64,000 bases of DNA from Phycisphaerae bacterium (GCA_016782865.1 JADHXR010000013.1:1-64000), one strand, 5' to 3'; positions 26,072-35,759 are shown, counted from the stretch's first letter. Notes: a model not told the origin generated them from the sequence alone. Translations and numbers: made by a program.

Positions 26072-27090
26072 GAACGACCAGGAACGATAGAATCTTGCTC
26101 GCGCACGGCGGCGGCGGGCAACTCATGGACGATCTGATTCGCCACCACATTCTTCCGAGCCTCAAGAATGACGCTCTGGCTGGATTGGGCGATTCGGCGA
26201 GGTTGAATCTGGCTTCGAGTTCGGTTTGTTTTACAACGGATAGCTACGTTGTCAAGCCACTGTTTTTCAACGGCGGAGATATCGGCAAACTTGCTGTCTG
26301 CGGAACGGTGAATGACCTGGCTGTCGCCGGCTCAAAGCCTGTTGCTTTGGCATTGTCTTTGATAATTGAAGACGGTTTTGAGTTTGAATTCCTGGATAAG
26401 ATCTTGACCAGCATTGGCCAAGCTGCTCGCCGGAGCAACGTCGAGGTCGTTACCGGCGATACCAAGACCGTTGAAGCTGGTGCGGCTGACAAAATCTTTA
26501 TAAACACGGCAGGAATCGGCCAGACATTGGCCGGCGTAGATCTGGGCTTTGAGAAGATTGCCGTCGGTGACAAAATTGTTATCAACGGTACGATCGGCGA
26601 CCATGGGATGACCATCATTTCTCAGCGAGCGGACATCAAGTTTGAATCGCAGTTGAAGAGTGACTGTGCGGCCCTGGCAGGATTAACTTGTGAGCTGTTG
26701 GAGAACACAACCGGCATAAAGTTTATGCGGGATCCGACCCGTGGCGGCCTGGCAGCGACGCTTAACGAAATATCGAGAAGCACCGGATTGAGTATCGAAG
26801 TTCGCGAAACTGATATCCCAATCAAGCCTGTCGTGCAGGCTGCGGCGGATATGCTTGGCTTTGATGTGCTGACCATAGCGAATGAAGGCAAATTTGTCGC
26901 GATAGTCTCGCCGGAATCAGCTGACGAATGTCTGAACATCTCCAGAAACCATCCGCTGGGAGCCGATGCTCAAATAATAGGTGAAGTAGTCGAGACTCAT
27001 GACGTGCCTTTGGTGGAACTTGAAACGAGGATCGGCGGCAAGAGAATTGTGCAGATGCCTTACGGGCGCGAGCTGCCGAGGATATGCTGA
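26068..27090 (+). CDS. hypE: Hydrogenase maturation protein HypE
   Basis: HypE dehydrates the carbamoyl thioester made by HypF to a thiocyanate on its C-terminal cysteine. The protein ends RELPRIC, the required PRxC tail, and has the AIR-synthase-like ATP fold (LLAHGGGGQLMDDLI, FTTDSYVVKPLFF, VTGDTKTVE, MRDPTRGGLAATLNE). Complete at 340 residues. It overlaps hypD at the start and hypA by one base at the end. Confidence 0.95.
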   Translation: MRTTRNDRILLAHGGGGQLMDDLIRHHILPSLKNDALAGLGDSARLNLASSSVCFTTDSYVVKPLFFNGGDIGKLAVCGTVNDLAVAGSKPVALALSLIIEDGFEFEFLDKILTSIGQAARRSNVEVVTGDTKTVEAGAADKIFINTAGIGQTLAGVDLGFEKIAVGDKIVINGTIGDHGMTIISQRADIKFESQLKSDCAALAGLTCELLENTTGIKFMRDPTRGGLAATLNEISRSTGLSIEVRETDIPIKPVVQAAADMLGFDVLTIANEGKFVAIVSPESADECLNISRNHPLGADAQIIGEVVETHDVPLVELETRIGGKRIVQMPYGRELPRIC

Positions 27091-27431
27091 TGCACGAGAT
27101 GATGGTGGCACAGAGCCTGATGGCAATAATATCAAACGAAGCTGCAAAACATGATGCAAAACCCGTCGTTGCAAGAATCAGTTGTGGGATGCTTAATTCC
27201 ATAAACGACGAGGCGCTTTGTTTCGCCTTCGAGGCCATTGCCAAAGACACGCTGTATGAAGATTTGAAATTTCAAATAGAGCACAAGCCAATCAGGGCAC
27301 GGTGTGAGACTTGTAAAGTTGAGTTCGAGATAGAGCTTTCGCGTCCCGAGTGCCCGTGCGGCAGCGAGAAGTTTGAGTTGCTGGCCGACGCGCCTTTAAT
27401 ATTGGAAGAGATAGATTTTCAAACGGATTAA
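27090..27431 (+). CDS. hypA: Nickel-binding chaperone HypA
   Basis: HypA delivers nickel to the large subunit together with HypB. ATG 27090 (TGATG overlap with the hypE stop) gives MHEMMVAQSL, with His2 in the position that binds nickel; the upstream in-frame ATG at 27084 would bury it and is rejected. The zinc loop reads CETC followed by CPC, whereas most HypA proteins have CxxC twice, so one residue is missing in the second pair. Otherwise a normal 113-residue member. Confidence 0.93.
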   Translation: MHEMMVAQSLMAIISNEAAKHDAKPVVARISCGMLNSINDEALCFAFEAIAKDTLYEDLKFQIEHKPIRARCETCKVEFEIELSRPECPCGSEKFELLADAPLILEEIDFQTD

Positions 27432-27435
27432 CGCT

Positions 27436-28101
27436 ATGGAAAAAGTTGACATTGGCAAAAGAATCCTCCGCGAAAATGAAAAGTATGCTTTTGAAAACAT
27501 TATGTTTTTGGCAGAGCGGAAAAAGTTATGCCTGAATATGATTTCATCTCCCGGCTCCGGTAAAACTACAATTCTAACCAGAACCATAGACGAATTGAAA
27601 GGCAAGCTCAGGATCGGCGTCATTGAGGGCGACATTCAAACCGACCTCGACGCTGAGAGAATCAGAGCAACCGAAGCACCCGTTGTTCAGATCAACACAG
27701 AAGGTGCTTGTCATCTGTCGGCACCCCAGATAAGCGCTGCATTGAAGAGGCTGCCCGTCGAGGACCTGGATTTGATTTTCATCGAGAACGTGGGCAATCT
27801 GGTTTGTCCCTCGGCTTTTGAGCTTGGTGAGAGCGGCAAAATAGTCGTGCTCTCCGTTGCAGAGGGTGACGACAAGCCGGCCAAGTACCCCGCTATCTTT
27901 GCGAAGTCAAAGGTGCTGCTCATAAACAAAATTGACCTGCTGGATGGCGGGCACGTGGATTTTGATATCGAGCGAGCGAAGGCTGATGCCCGCAGGCTGA
28001 ATAAGGCCATCGAAATCCTTCCAATATCCGCTAAGACCGGCGAAGGCATGGGCAATTGGTACGATCGGCTTGAAAAATGGGTCAAGAATTCACGGTTATG
28101 A
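27436..28101 (+). CDS. hypB: GTPase HypB
   Basis: HypB is the GTP-dependent nickel insertion factor. P-loop SSPGSGKTT is near residue 38, followed by VIEGDIQTDLDAERI, VQINTEGACHLSA, FIENVGNLVCP and the GTP base motif NKIDL. It lacks the N-terminal CxxCGC and the histidine-rich nickel store seen in some HypB proteins, so it is the minimal form. It closes the hyp set, four bases after hypA. The 172 bases to the end of the convergent peptidase gene hold only a short frame that I do not trust. Confidence 0.95.
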   Translation: MEKVDIGKRILRENEKYAFENIMFLAERKKLCLNMISSPGSGKTTILTRTIDELKGKLRIGVIEGDIQTDLDAERIRATEAPVVQINTEGACHLSAPQISAALKRLPVEDLDLIFIENVGNLVCPSAFELGESGKIVVLSVAEGDDKPAKYPAIFAKSKVLLINKIDLLDGGHVDFDIERAKADARRLNKAIEILPISAKTGEGMGNWYDRLEKWVKNSRL

Positions 28102-28273
28102 CCGGCATGTTGTTGCCCCACTTATCGATGCAGCCCCAAAGTCCTATCTTGTCTCTGCCGGTAGAAGTATGCGTGAAGTTTGCGAACGCGTGACCGTTGC
28201 CGTTACCTATATGCTGGCGTTTGCCATTAGAGGCAGGCTGGATAGAAAATATTTGATCCGGAAACTCAAGCCG

Positions 28274-30625
28274 TTACCGGAGAGCACTTAGGTTGCCTGC
28301 ACTGATTCCGGTAGGGCGCTCCTTATCCCGAGGCCGCCATTTTCTCGCGCTACCGATCTCCTCAGCCTTCCAGCCCTTCTTGATCAATCTGACATACAAG
28401 TCTCTCTTGGCCTCGTCCAGGCCTTCAGTCGAAGTGACATAGAGCACCAGGTTGTCCGAATCGCCCAGAGCGGCTTTGGCCTTCCCCAGCCGCTCAACAC
28501 AGCCATCCACATTCTGCGGGTCAAACTTCACTCCCAAGAGAACCTTCTTTTCGTTTATCTGCTCACACAGACGCTTATTAAGATGATAATAACCGGTGAC
28601 CATAAAGGGACGGGTAGCCCTGTTCAACATGGCACGCAGCAGCGGCAGGGAAGGGCTGAGGAGATTCACGACGATCCGCTCTTCTTCCAGCATCCCCAGG
28701 TCGTAACGTCCCTTACGCGTAAGTTGTCCCTTTTCGATCCATGCGCCGTCACTGCCGTGAATGTCCACGCGTCCAAAACCGAGCGCCTCGGATGCGGCCA
28801 GAAGGAGTTCCATATCTCCGGCAAAGACACGCAGATCCTTGATCCCCTTGTCCAGAGTCCTTTTCGGCTTGTCTTCCACCGATGCAACACGCCATCTCAG
28901 TTTGTCCTGGTCTGTACTGTCGATGTTCACAATACTCCAGTCACTGTCCTTCAGCTCGGGATTGATGTTCTCGACATATAGTTGCATCCCGTCATAGAGC
29001 GCCTGCCGGTCTTCAATTATCAGATTCACCTTGGTTTCATTGGCCAGGTTAATTGTCCCTTGCAGGACAAACTGGCCACTCTTGCGCAGGATTTCCGGGT
29101 CCATCTTGGCTGCATCGTCTTCAGGTTTGTGATAATCGGGATGATCGCTCCAGGGCTGGGTCATCAGGGCCAGAGATTCAATCCCCTTCGTTATGAACGC
29201 CGAATGGTCACTCCCGCCGGGTCCGCCGGTCCGTGGTTCAATGGCGGAAATGACATCGTCGTCCTGATCCCGTTTGATGACGTCCCAGATAGAGGGGAAA
29301 TTCAGGGCCCCCGGCGCACCGATCTTCTCACCCAGGCCCACCATGTCCAGATTGAAGTAGGTCACGACCCTATCAATCGACACGCCATCGCACGGCTTCG
29401 ATACGTAGTGCTTCGAACCGAGCAAGCCGAGCTCTTCGCCGGTCCAACAGGCGAAGATGATTGTCCGTTTAGGTTTGAAATCGGCCTCGCTGAGGACGCG
29501 GGCGACCTCCATGGCCGCGGCCGTGCCGGAGGCGTTGTCGTCGGCGCCGTTGTAGACATATCCGCTCTGCATGCCTAGATGGTCCAAATGGCCGCCCATG
29601 ACGATGTACTGGTCCTTCAGTTCCGGATCCGTTCCCTCGATCTTGGCCAGGACGTTTCGACCCTTATTGTTTCCTTTCTCCTCGCTGTATTCCTCGACTC
29701 GATCGTATCCCTTGAGCTGGACCTTAGTCCCGGCAAGCTGCGATTGAGCCTTCTTGCGACTGATGTCCTTCTTCATTTGCTCCAGCCGACGTTGGAATCC
29801 TCGCACTGATTCCCGACTGTCCGTTTTCATGATAGCCCTGCAGACTCGGCCGCTGATCGTGAATACCAGAAAATTACGCTCGAACTTGGGGTCCTCCTCT
29901 CCGCCCGAATCCCTGCTGCGTCGCCCGGATGACTCCGGCTCAGGAGGATTGATATCATGCAGAAGGACGGCCGCAGCGCCCTTCTCATAGGCAGTCTTGA
30001 TCTTGGTCTGGTCTGAGACGTAATCCTTCCACGGGTCAGGCGGTTTTTCCTGGTTGGAATCATCACGGCGATCCGTCGAAACATCATTGGGAGAGCCCGT
30101 GAGGACCAACGCAATGTTGCCGGCGACATTCACGTCGGCGTATTCATCCAGCCCCATGTCCGGAGCACTGATCCCGTAGCCGACGAACACGACTTCAGCC
30201 TTCACCGACGTGGCAGCGGTTGAGGCGTCATGGACGGAGAAGTCCTCCTCCTCCATCAAGAAAAGGTGTTTACCTACCTTGAGATCGGGCCTGCCTGCTC
30301 GGTACGTGAATTTGCGTTTGATGACCACATTCTGGAAGTAGGTTCCGTCTTCGCCAGCCGGTTTCAGTCCCCACTTTTTGAAGTTGGCCGCGGCCCAGTC
30401 GGCGGCCTGCCTGTATCCCCGCGTCAGAGTCTTTCGCCCCTCCAACTTGTCCCGCGACATCCATTCGATATAGCCCTTGATCCGATCGCCATCCACTCGA
30501 AGCTTGACGTCCGCAGCATTGACATCCTGGACCTCAGTGTCCTGGGCGCAAACAGAGGCTACGGGGATCAGTAACTGCAACACAAGAGCTAAGACGGCAC
30601 CAACTGAACATCTCGAAGTAATCAT
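28274..30625 (-). CDS. Exported M28 family metallopeptidase
   Basis: A zinc aminopeptidase-type enzyme, exported (hydrophobic residues 8-27 ending SVCAQ). Residues 130-330 contain a protease-associated insert, and residues 340-540 the M28 core with the two-zinc ligands: GGHLDHLG, GADDNASG, CWTGEELGLLGS, NLDMVG and GGSDHSAF. The last 240 residues form a second domain (RPFMVTGYYHLNKR, YVTSTEGLDEAKRDLY) that I cannot name; they resemble the end of a dipeptidase-like barrel. At 783 residues it is longer than simple M28 peptidases. The shared 26-base motif at 30668-30693 lies just upstream of its start. Confidence 0.88.
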   Translation of the reverse strand: MITSRCSVGAVLALVLQLLIPVASVCAQDTEVQDVNAADVKLRVDGDRIKGYIEWMSRDKLEGRKTLTRGYRQAADWAAANFKKWGLKPAGEDGTYFQNVVIKRKFTYRAGRPDLKVGKHLFLMEEEDFSVHDASTAATSVKAEVVFVGYGISAPDMGLDEYADVNVAGNIALVLTGSPNDVSTDRRDDSNQEKPPDPWKDYVSDQTKIKTAYEKGAAAVLLHDINPPEPESSGRRSRDSGGEEDPKFERNFLVFTISGRVCRAIMKTDSRESVRGFQRRLEQMKKDISRKKAQSQLAGTKVQLKGYDRVEEYSEEKGNNKGRNVLAKIEGTDPELKDQYIVMGGHLDHLGMQSGYVYNGADDNASGTAAAMEVARVLSEADFKPKRTIIFACWTGEELGLLGSKHYVSKPCDGVSIDRVVTYFNLDMVGLGEKIGAPGALNFPSIWDVIKRDQDDDVISAIEPRTGGPGGSDHSAFITKGIESLALMTQPWSDHPDYHKPEDDAAKMDPEILRKSGQFVLQGTINLANETKVNLIIEDRQALYDGMQLYVENINPELKDSDWSIVNIDSTDQDKLRWRVASVEDKPKRTLDKGIKDLRVFAGDMELLLAASEALGFGRVDIHGSDGAWIEKGQLTRKGRYDLGMLEEERIVVNLLSPSLPLLRAMLNRATRPFMVTGYYHLNKRLCEQINEKKVLLGVKFDPQNVDGCVERLGKAKAALGDSDNLVLYVTSTEGLDEAKRDLYVRLIKKGWKAEEIGSARKWRPRDKERPTGISAGNLSALR

Positions 30626-30667
30626 ACTCCATTCTCCTTAAGACGACATCACGATTAGGATTACAAA

Positions 30668-30693
30668 GGGACTTCCCATATACACTTCACTGA
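30668..30693 (-). promoter_or_regulatory. 26-base element shared with locus 63142
   Basis: The 26 bases differ at only four positions from 63142-63167. Both lie 35-45 bases upstream of a minus-strand gene for an exported protein and contain a GGGA-TCCC palindrome next to ACTTCACTGA. Likely an operator, an alternative-sigma promoter or a leader element. Confidence 0.45.
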
Positions 30694-30769
30694 GATACTC
30701 CTACAAACTTCAAGTCTCATAATGCAGTATTATCAGTTCTTCTCACGATATTCAGCCTGTACTATTTGG

Positions 30770-32156
30770 CTATTTTGTACCGAGGTAATAGCTTGTCATA
30801 GCATAATGCCGGTTGGTATAACCCATTGTGTGATGACATATATCGTTACGATATAGCGGATCCTGCATCAAACATACACGGCGATCTGCGGCCGGTATGA
30901 TTGTACTATAAATGCGGAGTTCACCGGCGTTTGCAGTCACAAGCTCTTCACGCCAATCTCCACAGATATCGGCGACCTGCTGAACGGAACCTTCGATTTG
31001 ATTGTCTTGGATCGGAACCGGTCCGCTGACGTTCCACTTGGCAAGGCCTCTGCGACTTACGAATTCTCGCAGCAGATCAGCATCCCACCAGGCCATAAGT
31101 CCCTGAGGCGGAACATCCCCTTCCAGGCGAGTCCCTTTGGAAGTGTAGTAGAACCGCCCGCCAACGAGTTCCAATCCAGGATTGGCCAGATCAAAGTCGG
31201 CTGCCATGCAACTGCCCAGTTCGTTATCGCGATTCGGGAACATCCAGTAGAAATCCTGTTTGTCCGCCGGGATGCATCTGCTCCCTTGTAGCGGCATAAT
31301 CAGATGTCCTTACGCAAACCTCGGCCTTATTGTCACCGTCAAGGTCACGAACAATCATAGGTGTCCACCAGACGCCATTATCGACATTCCAGCCCAGATC
31401 GATGCGCCACATGAATTCGCCGGTCTTACCATTGTAGCCGTCGTACTTAACGGCGCCGGAATTCGGGCTGATTCTGCCCGGATCCTTGCCCCGGCCGGAG
31501 GAGTGTTTGATGACGAAGTCATACACGCCATCGCCATCCAGATCAGCAATGCCAACCATGCTCGCCCGAACATCGTCTTTCGTTGGAATCGACTTGTATT
31601 GTTGTGTAGGCCAATTTGCCGGAAGTTCCGCCCGTTCGGAAGCTTCCCCTTCCCGATTGTTGATTGTCGGTCTAATAAACCAGGCATTTGCTTGATCTGG
31701 CGGGGCTTCTTCGTCCACAAAATCGGTGGTTTTTGTTAATGGTTGAGCATTTAATTTGACGGGTTCTCTACCTGCCGTGGAACGATAGACATTGAACGCA
31801 ACATCTTCGGGATCACTCTTGAGCAATCGCCAGCCTAAATAGACCTTGCCTTCTCCTGTTGATATAGCCAGCATGCCGCGATTGAGCTTTTCTTCAATTC
31901 GTTCCTCGGCCCAGCCCAAGACTGCATCCGGATTATATAAAGGATCCATGGCATAGAAATTCAAGTTCGGTGGTATTTCCTCCGCTGCCAGTTCTCGCAG
32001 TCCTCGTTCGTTCCCTGCCGGCGGGCGAGTCGGTCCCTGCCCTTCACGCCCAACAGGCATCCTTCGCTGACCACGCTGCCCTGTTTGATCCTGTGCCACT
32101 ATGCTGCAGGAAAGAATACAAATCAGCAAAATACTGAGCATCACTTTTCGGGCCAT
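30770..32156 (-). pseudogene. Rhamnogalacturonan lyase (PL11-type), internal deletion and frameshift
   Basis: The lyase cuts pectin rhamnogalacturonan I. The N-terminal part (32156 to about 31260) has a signal peptide, KVYLGWRLLKSDPEDVAFNVYRS, ADLDGDGVYDFVIKHSSG and VRDLDGDNKAEVCVRTSDY. It then changes frame near 31250, and the C-terminal part follows with WWDADLLREF, DICGDWREELVTANAGELRIYST and CLMQDPLYRNDICHHTMGY up to SYYLGTK. About 200 residues of the central propeller blades, expected between them in a 600-plus-residue enzyme, are missing. Ends are perfectly normal, so a single internal deletion explains the gene. Confidence 0.85.
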
Positions 32157-32366
32157 AACTCATTGCCTCCTAATGAGTTTTGACTGACATTTTCCACTCA
32201 CTCAGTCACAAGACATAATCTTCTCCGTGCGACATCAATAATCTTACAGGAACACGTTCTTCTTTGCCCACCTTTTCTTCCAAAAAATAGATTGAAGCTG
32301 CGACGAATCAATCGCATGAAAGCAATGACGTGCACCAAAAAACTATATCTGAGTACGAGTTTTGTC

Positions 32367-32396
32367 TTGACGAAGAGCCTTCTTTTATGGTATGAA
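32367..32396 (+). promoter_or_regulatory. Probable promoter of the adhesin-like gene
   Basis: TTGACG (32367-32372), 18 bases, TATGAA (32391-32396). It leaves an approximately 80-base leader before ATG 32481. The 32157-32480 interval otherwise holds only this promoter and the divergent start region of the lyase remnant. Confidence 0.5.
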
Positions 32397-32480
32397 TACG
32401 TTATAGGGAATTCTGTCGGAAAACATAGTGTTTTGTGTTTTCACAAAAACGAGTTCACTTTTGGAATGAGGGCTAATGAC

Positions 32481-35252
32481 ATGTCTAACAAGCTGTTCTA
32501 TTCAATTTCTATTGTTATGCTGCTGATCGCAGCAAGCACTGTCCAGGCCGAAATGGTGTTCTCGACAGCGGTCGGAAATGGTGCGGACACAGGTCTCGAG
32601 AACGATGGACAAAGCGGCAGTCATGGACCGGACAGCGTCCATGGCACAGATACTGCTCTCGATGTTCGCAACTACGAGGCCGTACGCCAAAAGTTCATAT
32701 GTATACGGTTTGACATCACCGGCATCGCAGGCGACCTGTCCGGCGCTACGCTGAGCTTAACCGTTAATATTTCAAACAGGAGCAGAAACTGGCTCGTTTA
32801 TGGCCTTGTTGATGAGTCTCTCGACAACTGGGATGAAGCGACAACAAGCTACAGTAGTGCTCCGGGGATACTTTCTGCGCCTTTGGGCTCTTTTGCCCTT
32901 GACGAGACCAAGCTTCAACTTCTGGGGACATTAGGTGTCCTGGAAAACACCCCCACACGCGAAACCCCGAATGTTTATACCTCGGTCACCACGGAACTCG
33001 ACCTGACCAGCTTTCTTCAAAGTGACACAAACAAGCTGGTCACTTTTGTTATAATCAATGAGAACAGCGATAGTAATGCTTCTTATTATGTTGCAACAAA
33101 GGAGGGTGATCCCGCTGCGGCTCCAACATTGACCCTTCCAAACGCAGCTCTCAGTGCAGCTACGAATCCGAATCCAGCCAATGGGGTAGATGATGTACTT
33201 CGTGATGGCACCGTGCTAAGCTGGACTGCGGGTGAGTCGGCCATAAGCCACGATGTCTACTTTGGCGACGATCCTAATGTCGTTGGCAACGCAGTCAGGA
33301 CAAATCCCATGGGTGTGCTCCTCATCGAGGGGCAGAATGCGACCACATTCGCACTGGATCGGCTTGATTTCAACCATAGCTATTACTGGCGGATCGATGA
33401 AGTTAGCGGCACGCCTGACCCCATCTATAGAGGACAGGTCTGGAGTTTCACAATTGAACCGGTCGCGATTCCAATTCCTGCCGAGAGTATAACCGCAACG
33501 GCTTCCAGCAGCAGCACCGCCAGTCAGGGACCTGAGAATATGGTGAACGGCTCCGGATTGACTGATGACCTGCACTCGACAGACCGTGAAACCATGTGGC
33601 TCAGCGCCTTTGGTGGATCGCAGCCGACCTGGATACAATTTGACTTCGACAAGGTTTACATACTTCATGAGATGCGGGTATGGAACTCCAACACCGATTT
33701 TGAGATGGACATCGGTTACGGCGCGAGAGACGTTTCCATTGAATATTCGGTCGATGGCGCCGACTATGTGGCTCTGGGGACTACTCACGAATTCAACCGG
33801 GCGCCTGCTGAGCCGAACTATGCGCACAATACCACCATTGATTTTGGCGGCCTGGTCGTAAAGCACGTTAGACTTACGGTTAACAGCAACTGGGGAGGCT
33901 TGGTGCCCCAAGTTGGCCTCAGCGAGGTGCAATTTCTCACTATACCCGTTGTTGCAAGAGTGGCGAGTCCGGATTCAGGTGCAGCAGACGTGGACGTGGA
34001 TGCCACCCTTAGCTGGAGAGCGGGAAGACAAGCGGCTGAGCACAATATGTACTTGAGCACCGATGAGCAGGCCGTGATAGACGGCACTGCGCCTGTCATT
34101 GCCGTGACAGAAGCCATGTACGGTCCTTCACCGCTCGACCTGGGCAGCACTTACTACTGGCGGATCGACGAGGTCAACGTAGCCGAGACCCCCACAACCT
34201 GGCAAGGCGATAGCTGGAGCTTCTCGACACAGGAGTATCTTGTTGTGGACGATTTCGAGCCCTACAACGACATCGAAAGCGGCCAGCCGGGCAGCAACTT
34301 GGTCTATGAGACGTGGTTGGATGGATTTGGCGTCCCGACAAACGGCTCGGCCATGGGCTATACCGTAGCGTTCCAGCCTACGATGGAGACCGGCATCGTG
34401 TATGGTGGCAATCAGTCTGCACCGCTACTGTACGACAACAGCGTGGCAAGTTTGTCGGAGGTTACATTGAATCCTGCCGACCTTCCGATTGGCCGGGATT
34501 GGACCATAGGTTCGCCTAAGGCTTTGGTGCTCTGGATTCATGGCAATCCGGGCAATACCGGTAATGACCGGCTATACGTAAAGATCGGCAATTCCAAGTT
34601 CCCATACGACGGCGATATAACCAGGCCACAGTGGAAGCCGATGATTATTGACCTGGCAGGTGTTAGTCTGAACAACGTCTCGTCACTTACTATTGGAATT
34701 GAGAGGGCTGGTGGATCAGGTGGTTCAGGTATCGTGCTCATTGACGAGATTGTGCTGGCGGCTTCGGCTCCTGCGGTTCCATCGGAAGAAGTATGGGTAG
34801 AGGCAGAGGCGAATAATTCAATTACTGCACCTATGATGATTTATGATGATCCCGACGCCTCCGGTGGTCAGTATGTCAGCACGGAGACCGGTACTGCAGA
34901 CGAAGGCACGGCTCCGCCATATCCAAATGGTACTGTGAGTATCCCCTTTACCGTGGAAGGCGGAACTTACACGGCCCGTTTCCGGATCGGATTTCCCGGC
35001 GGCGATGATTCATGCTGGATTCGTATCCCGGACGCGCCGATGACGTCACCGGTTCATTCCAGCGGCTGGATTCACTTTAATGACATTCCAACAGGAGATT
35101 ACTGGCACTGGTCACAAGAGGTCAAGAGCGAAGATGAATCCGGCGAACCGCCGGTCGAGTTCACACTTTCTGCCGGGATACATAACCTGGAGATTTCGTA
35201 CAGGGGTGCTGATTTGAGAATTGATGCTATTGTGTTTTCAAGAATTGACTAG
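32481..35252 (+). CDS. Large exported carbohydrate-binding, multi-domain surface protein
   Basis: ATG 32481 has GAGGG nine bases upstream and begins a signal peptide (SIVMLLIAASTVQA); the frame is open further upstream to 32292 but without an export signal. Domains in order: a DNRLRE-like beta domain with DNWDEATTSYSSAP, an Ig-like repeat ending YYWRIDEV, a discoidin/F5-8-type domain (SITATASSSSTASQGPENMV, WIQFDFDKVYILHEMRVWN), a second YYWRIDEV repeat, the VVDDFEPYNDIE domain, and a C-terminal CBM6-like domain. There is no catalytic motif, so binding or scaffolding is likely. The VDDFE domain is shared with the protein at 53958. Confidence 0.85.
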   Translation: MSNKLFYSISIVMLLIAASTVQAEMVFSTAVGNGADTGLENDGQSGSHGPDSVHGTDTALDVRNYEAVRQKFICIRFDITGIAGDLSGATLSLTVNISNRSRNWLVYGLVDESLDNWDEATTSYSSAPGILSAPLGSFALDETKLQLLGTLGVLENTPTRETPNVYTSVTTELDLTSFLQSDTNKLVTFVIINENSDSNASYYVATKEGDPAAAPTLTLPNAALSAATNPNPANGVDDVLRDGTVLSWTAGESAISHDVYFGDDPNVVGNAVRTNPMGVLLIEGQNATTFALDRLDFNHSYYWRIDEVSGTPDPIYRGQVWSFTIEPVAIPIPAESITATASSSSTASQGPENMVNGSGLTDDLHSTDRETMWLSAFGGSQPTWIQFDFDKVYILHEMRVWNSNTDFEMDIGYGARDVSIEYSVDGADYVALGTTHEFNRAPAEPNYAHNTTIDFGGLVVKHVRLTVNSNWGGLVPQVGLSEVQFLTIPVVARVASPDSGAADVDVDATLSWRAGRQAAEHNMYLSTDEQAVIDGTAPVIAVTEAMYGPSPLDLGSTYYWRIDEVNVAETPTTWQGDSWSFSTQEYLVVDDFEPYNDIESGQPGSNLVYETWLDGFGVPTNGSAMGYTVAFQPTMETGIVYGGNQSAPLLYDNSVASLSEVTLNPADLPIGRDWTIGSPKALVLWIHGNPGNTGNDRLYVKIGNSKFPYDGDITRPQWKPMIIDLAGVSLNNVSSLTIGIERAGGSGGSGIVLIDEIVLAASAPAVPSEEVWVEAEANNSITAPMMIYDDPDASGGQYVSTETGTADEGTAPPYPNGTVSIPFTVEGGTYTARFRIGFPGGDDSCWIRIPDAPMTSPVHSSGWIHFNDIPTGDYWHWSQEVKSEDESGEPPVEFTLSAGIHNLEISYRGADLRIDAIVFSRID

Positions 35253-35370
35253 ATAGGATTGATTGTACCAGTAGTTCATATGATCAGAACCTGACAAGGA
35301 GAAGTCTTATTGGTTAGTCCCCTGGCAAAAGGACAGACGCACGCTTGGCTTGAGAGGTTGATCCTCTAAC

Positions 35371-35759
35371 TCAGTGCGTTTGCCTGGGCGGCTTTAGGAA
35401 TCCCTGATGCCGCAGCCAGGTGGCACAGGCCTGCGCCCATGTGGAGCATGGGTGGTCGCTCGGGCGTACGCCGAAGTCATGGGCGGCCGTCGCATAGATG
35501 TGCAGTTCCGCCGGGACTCCGGATTTCTTCAGCGCAAGGTACATCAACACGCTGTGCTCCGGCGGGCTGATGATATCGTCCCCGCCGTGTGCAAGGAAGA
35601 TCGGGGGCGTTCCGGCCGGAATACGCAAGCCTGGAGCGATCTGGTCGCTGCCCTTGGCCTTCAGATAGCCTGAATAGACTCCAATGGCAAAGTCAGGCCT
35701 GCAACTGATTTTGTCCACATTATCGATATGACCAAAGAAGCCATCAATACGATTCGCAT
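35371..35759 (-). pseudogene. Acetyl-esterase-type alpha/beta hydrolase, middle deleted
   Basis: ATG 35759 opens a signal peptide (MRIVLMASLVISIMW). Within a few codons the sequence continues in another frame with VDKISCRPDFAIGVYSGYL, HGGDDIISPPEHSVLMYLAL and IYATAAHDFGVRP, which carry the Asp and His of a carbohydrate-esterase-like alpha/beta hydrolase. The oxyanion and Ser nucleophile (GxSxG) segments, about 150-170 residues, are absent. The join is near GATAATGTGGAC. An intact relative would deacetylate xylan or pectin. It cannot be active here. Confidence 0.75.

Noticed and set aside
28102-28273. Short plus-strand frame ending at 28291 after hypB
   Set aside because: No family motif and overlap with the convergent peptidase; it may be a remnant, but I cannot support a gene.
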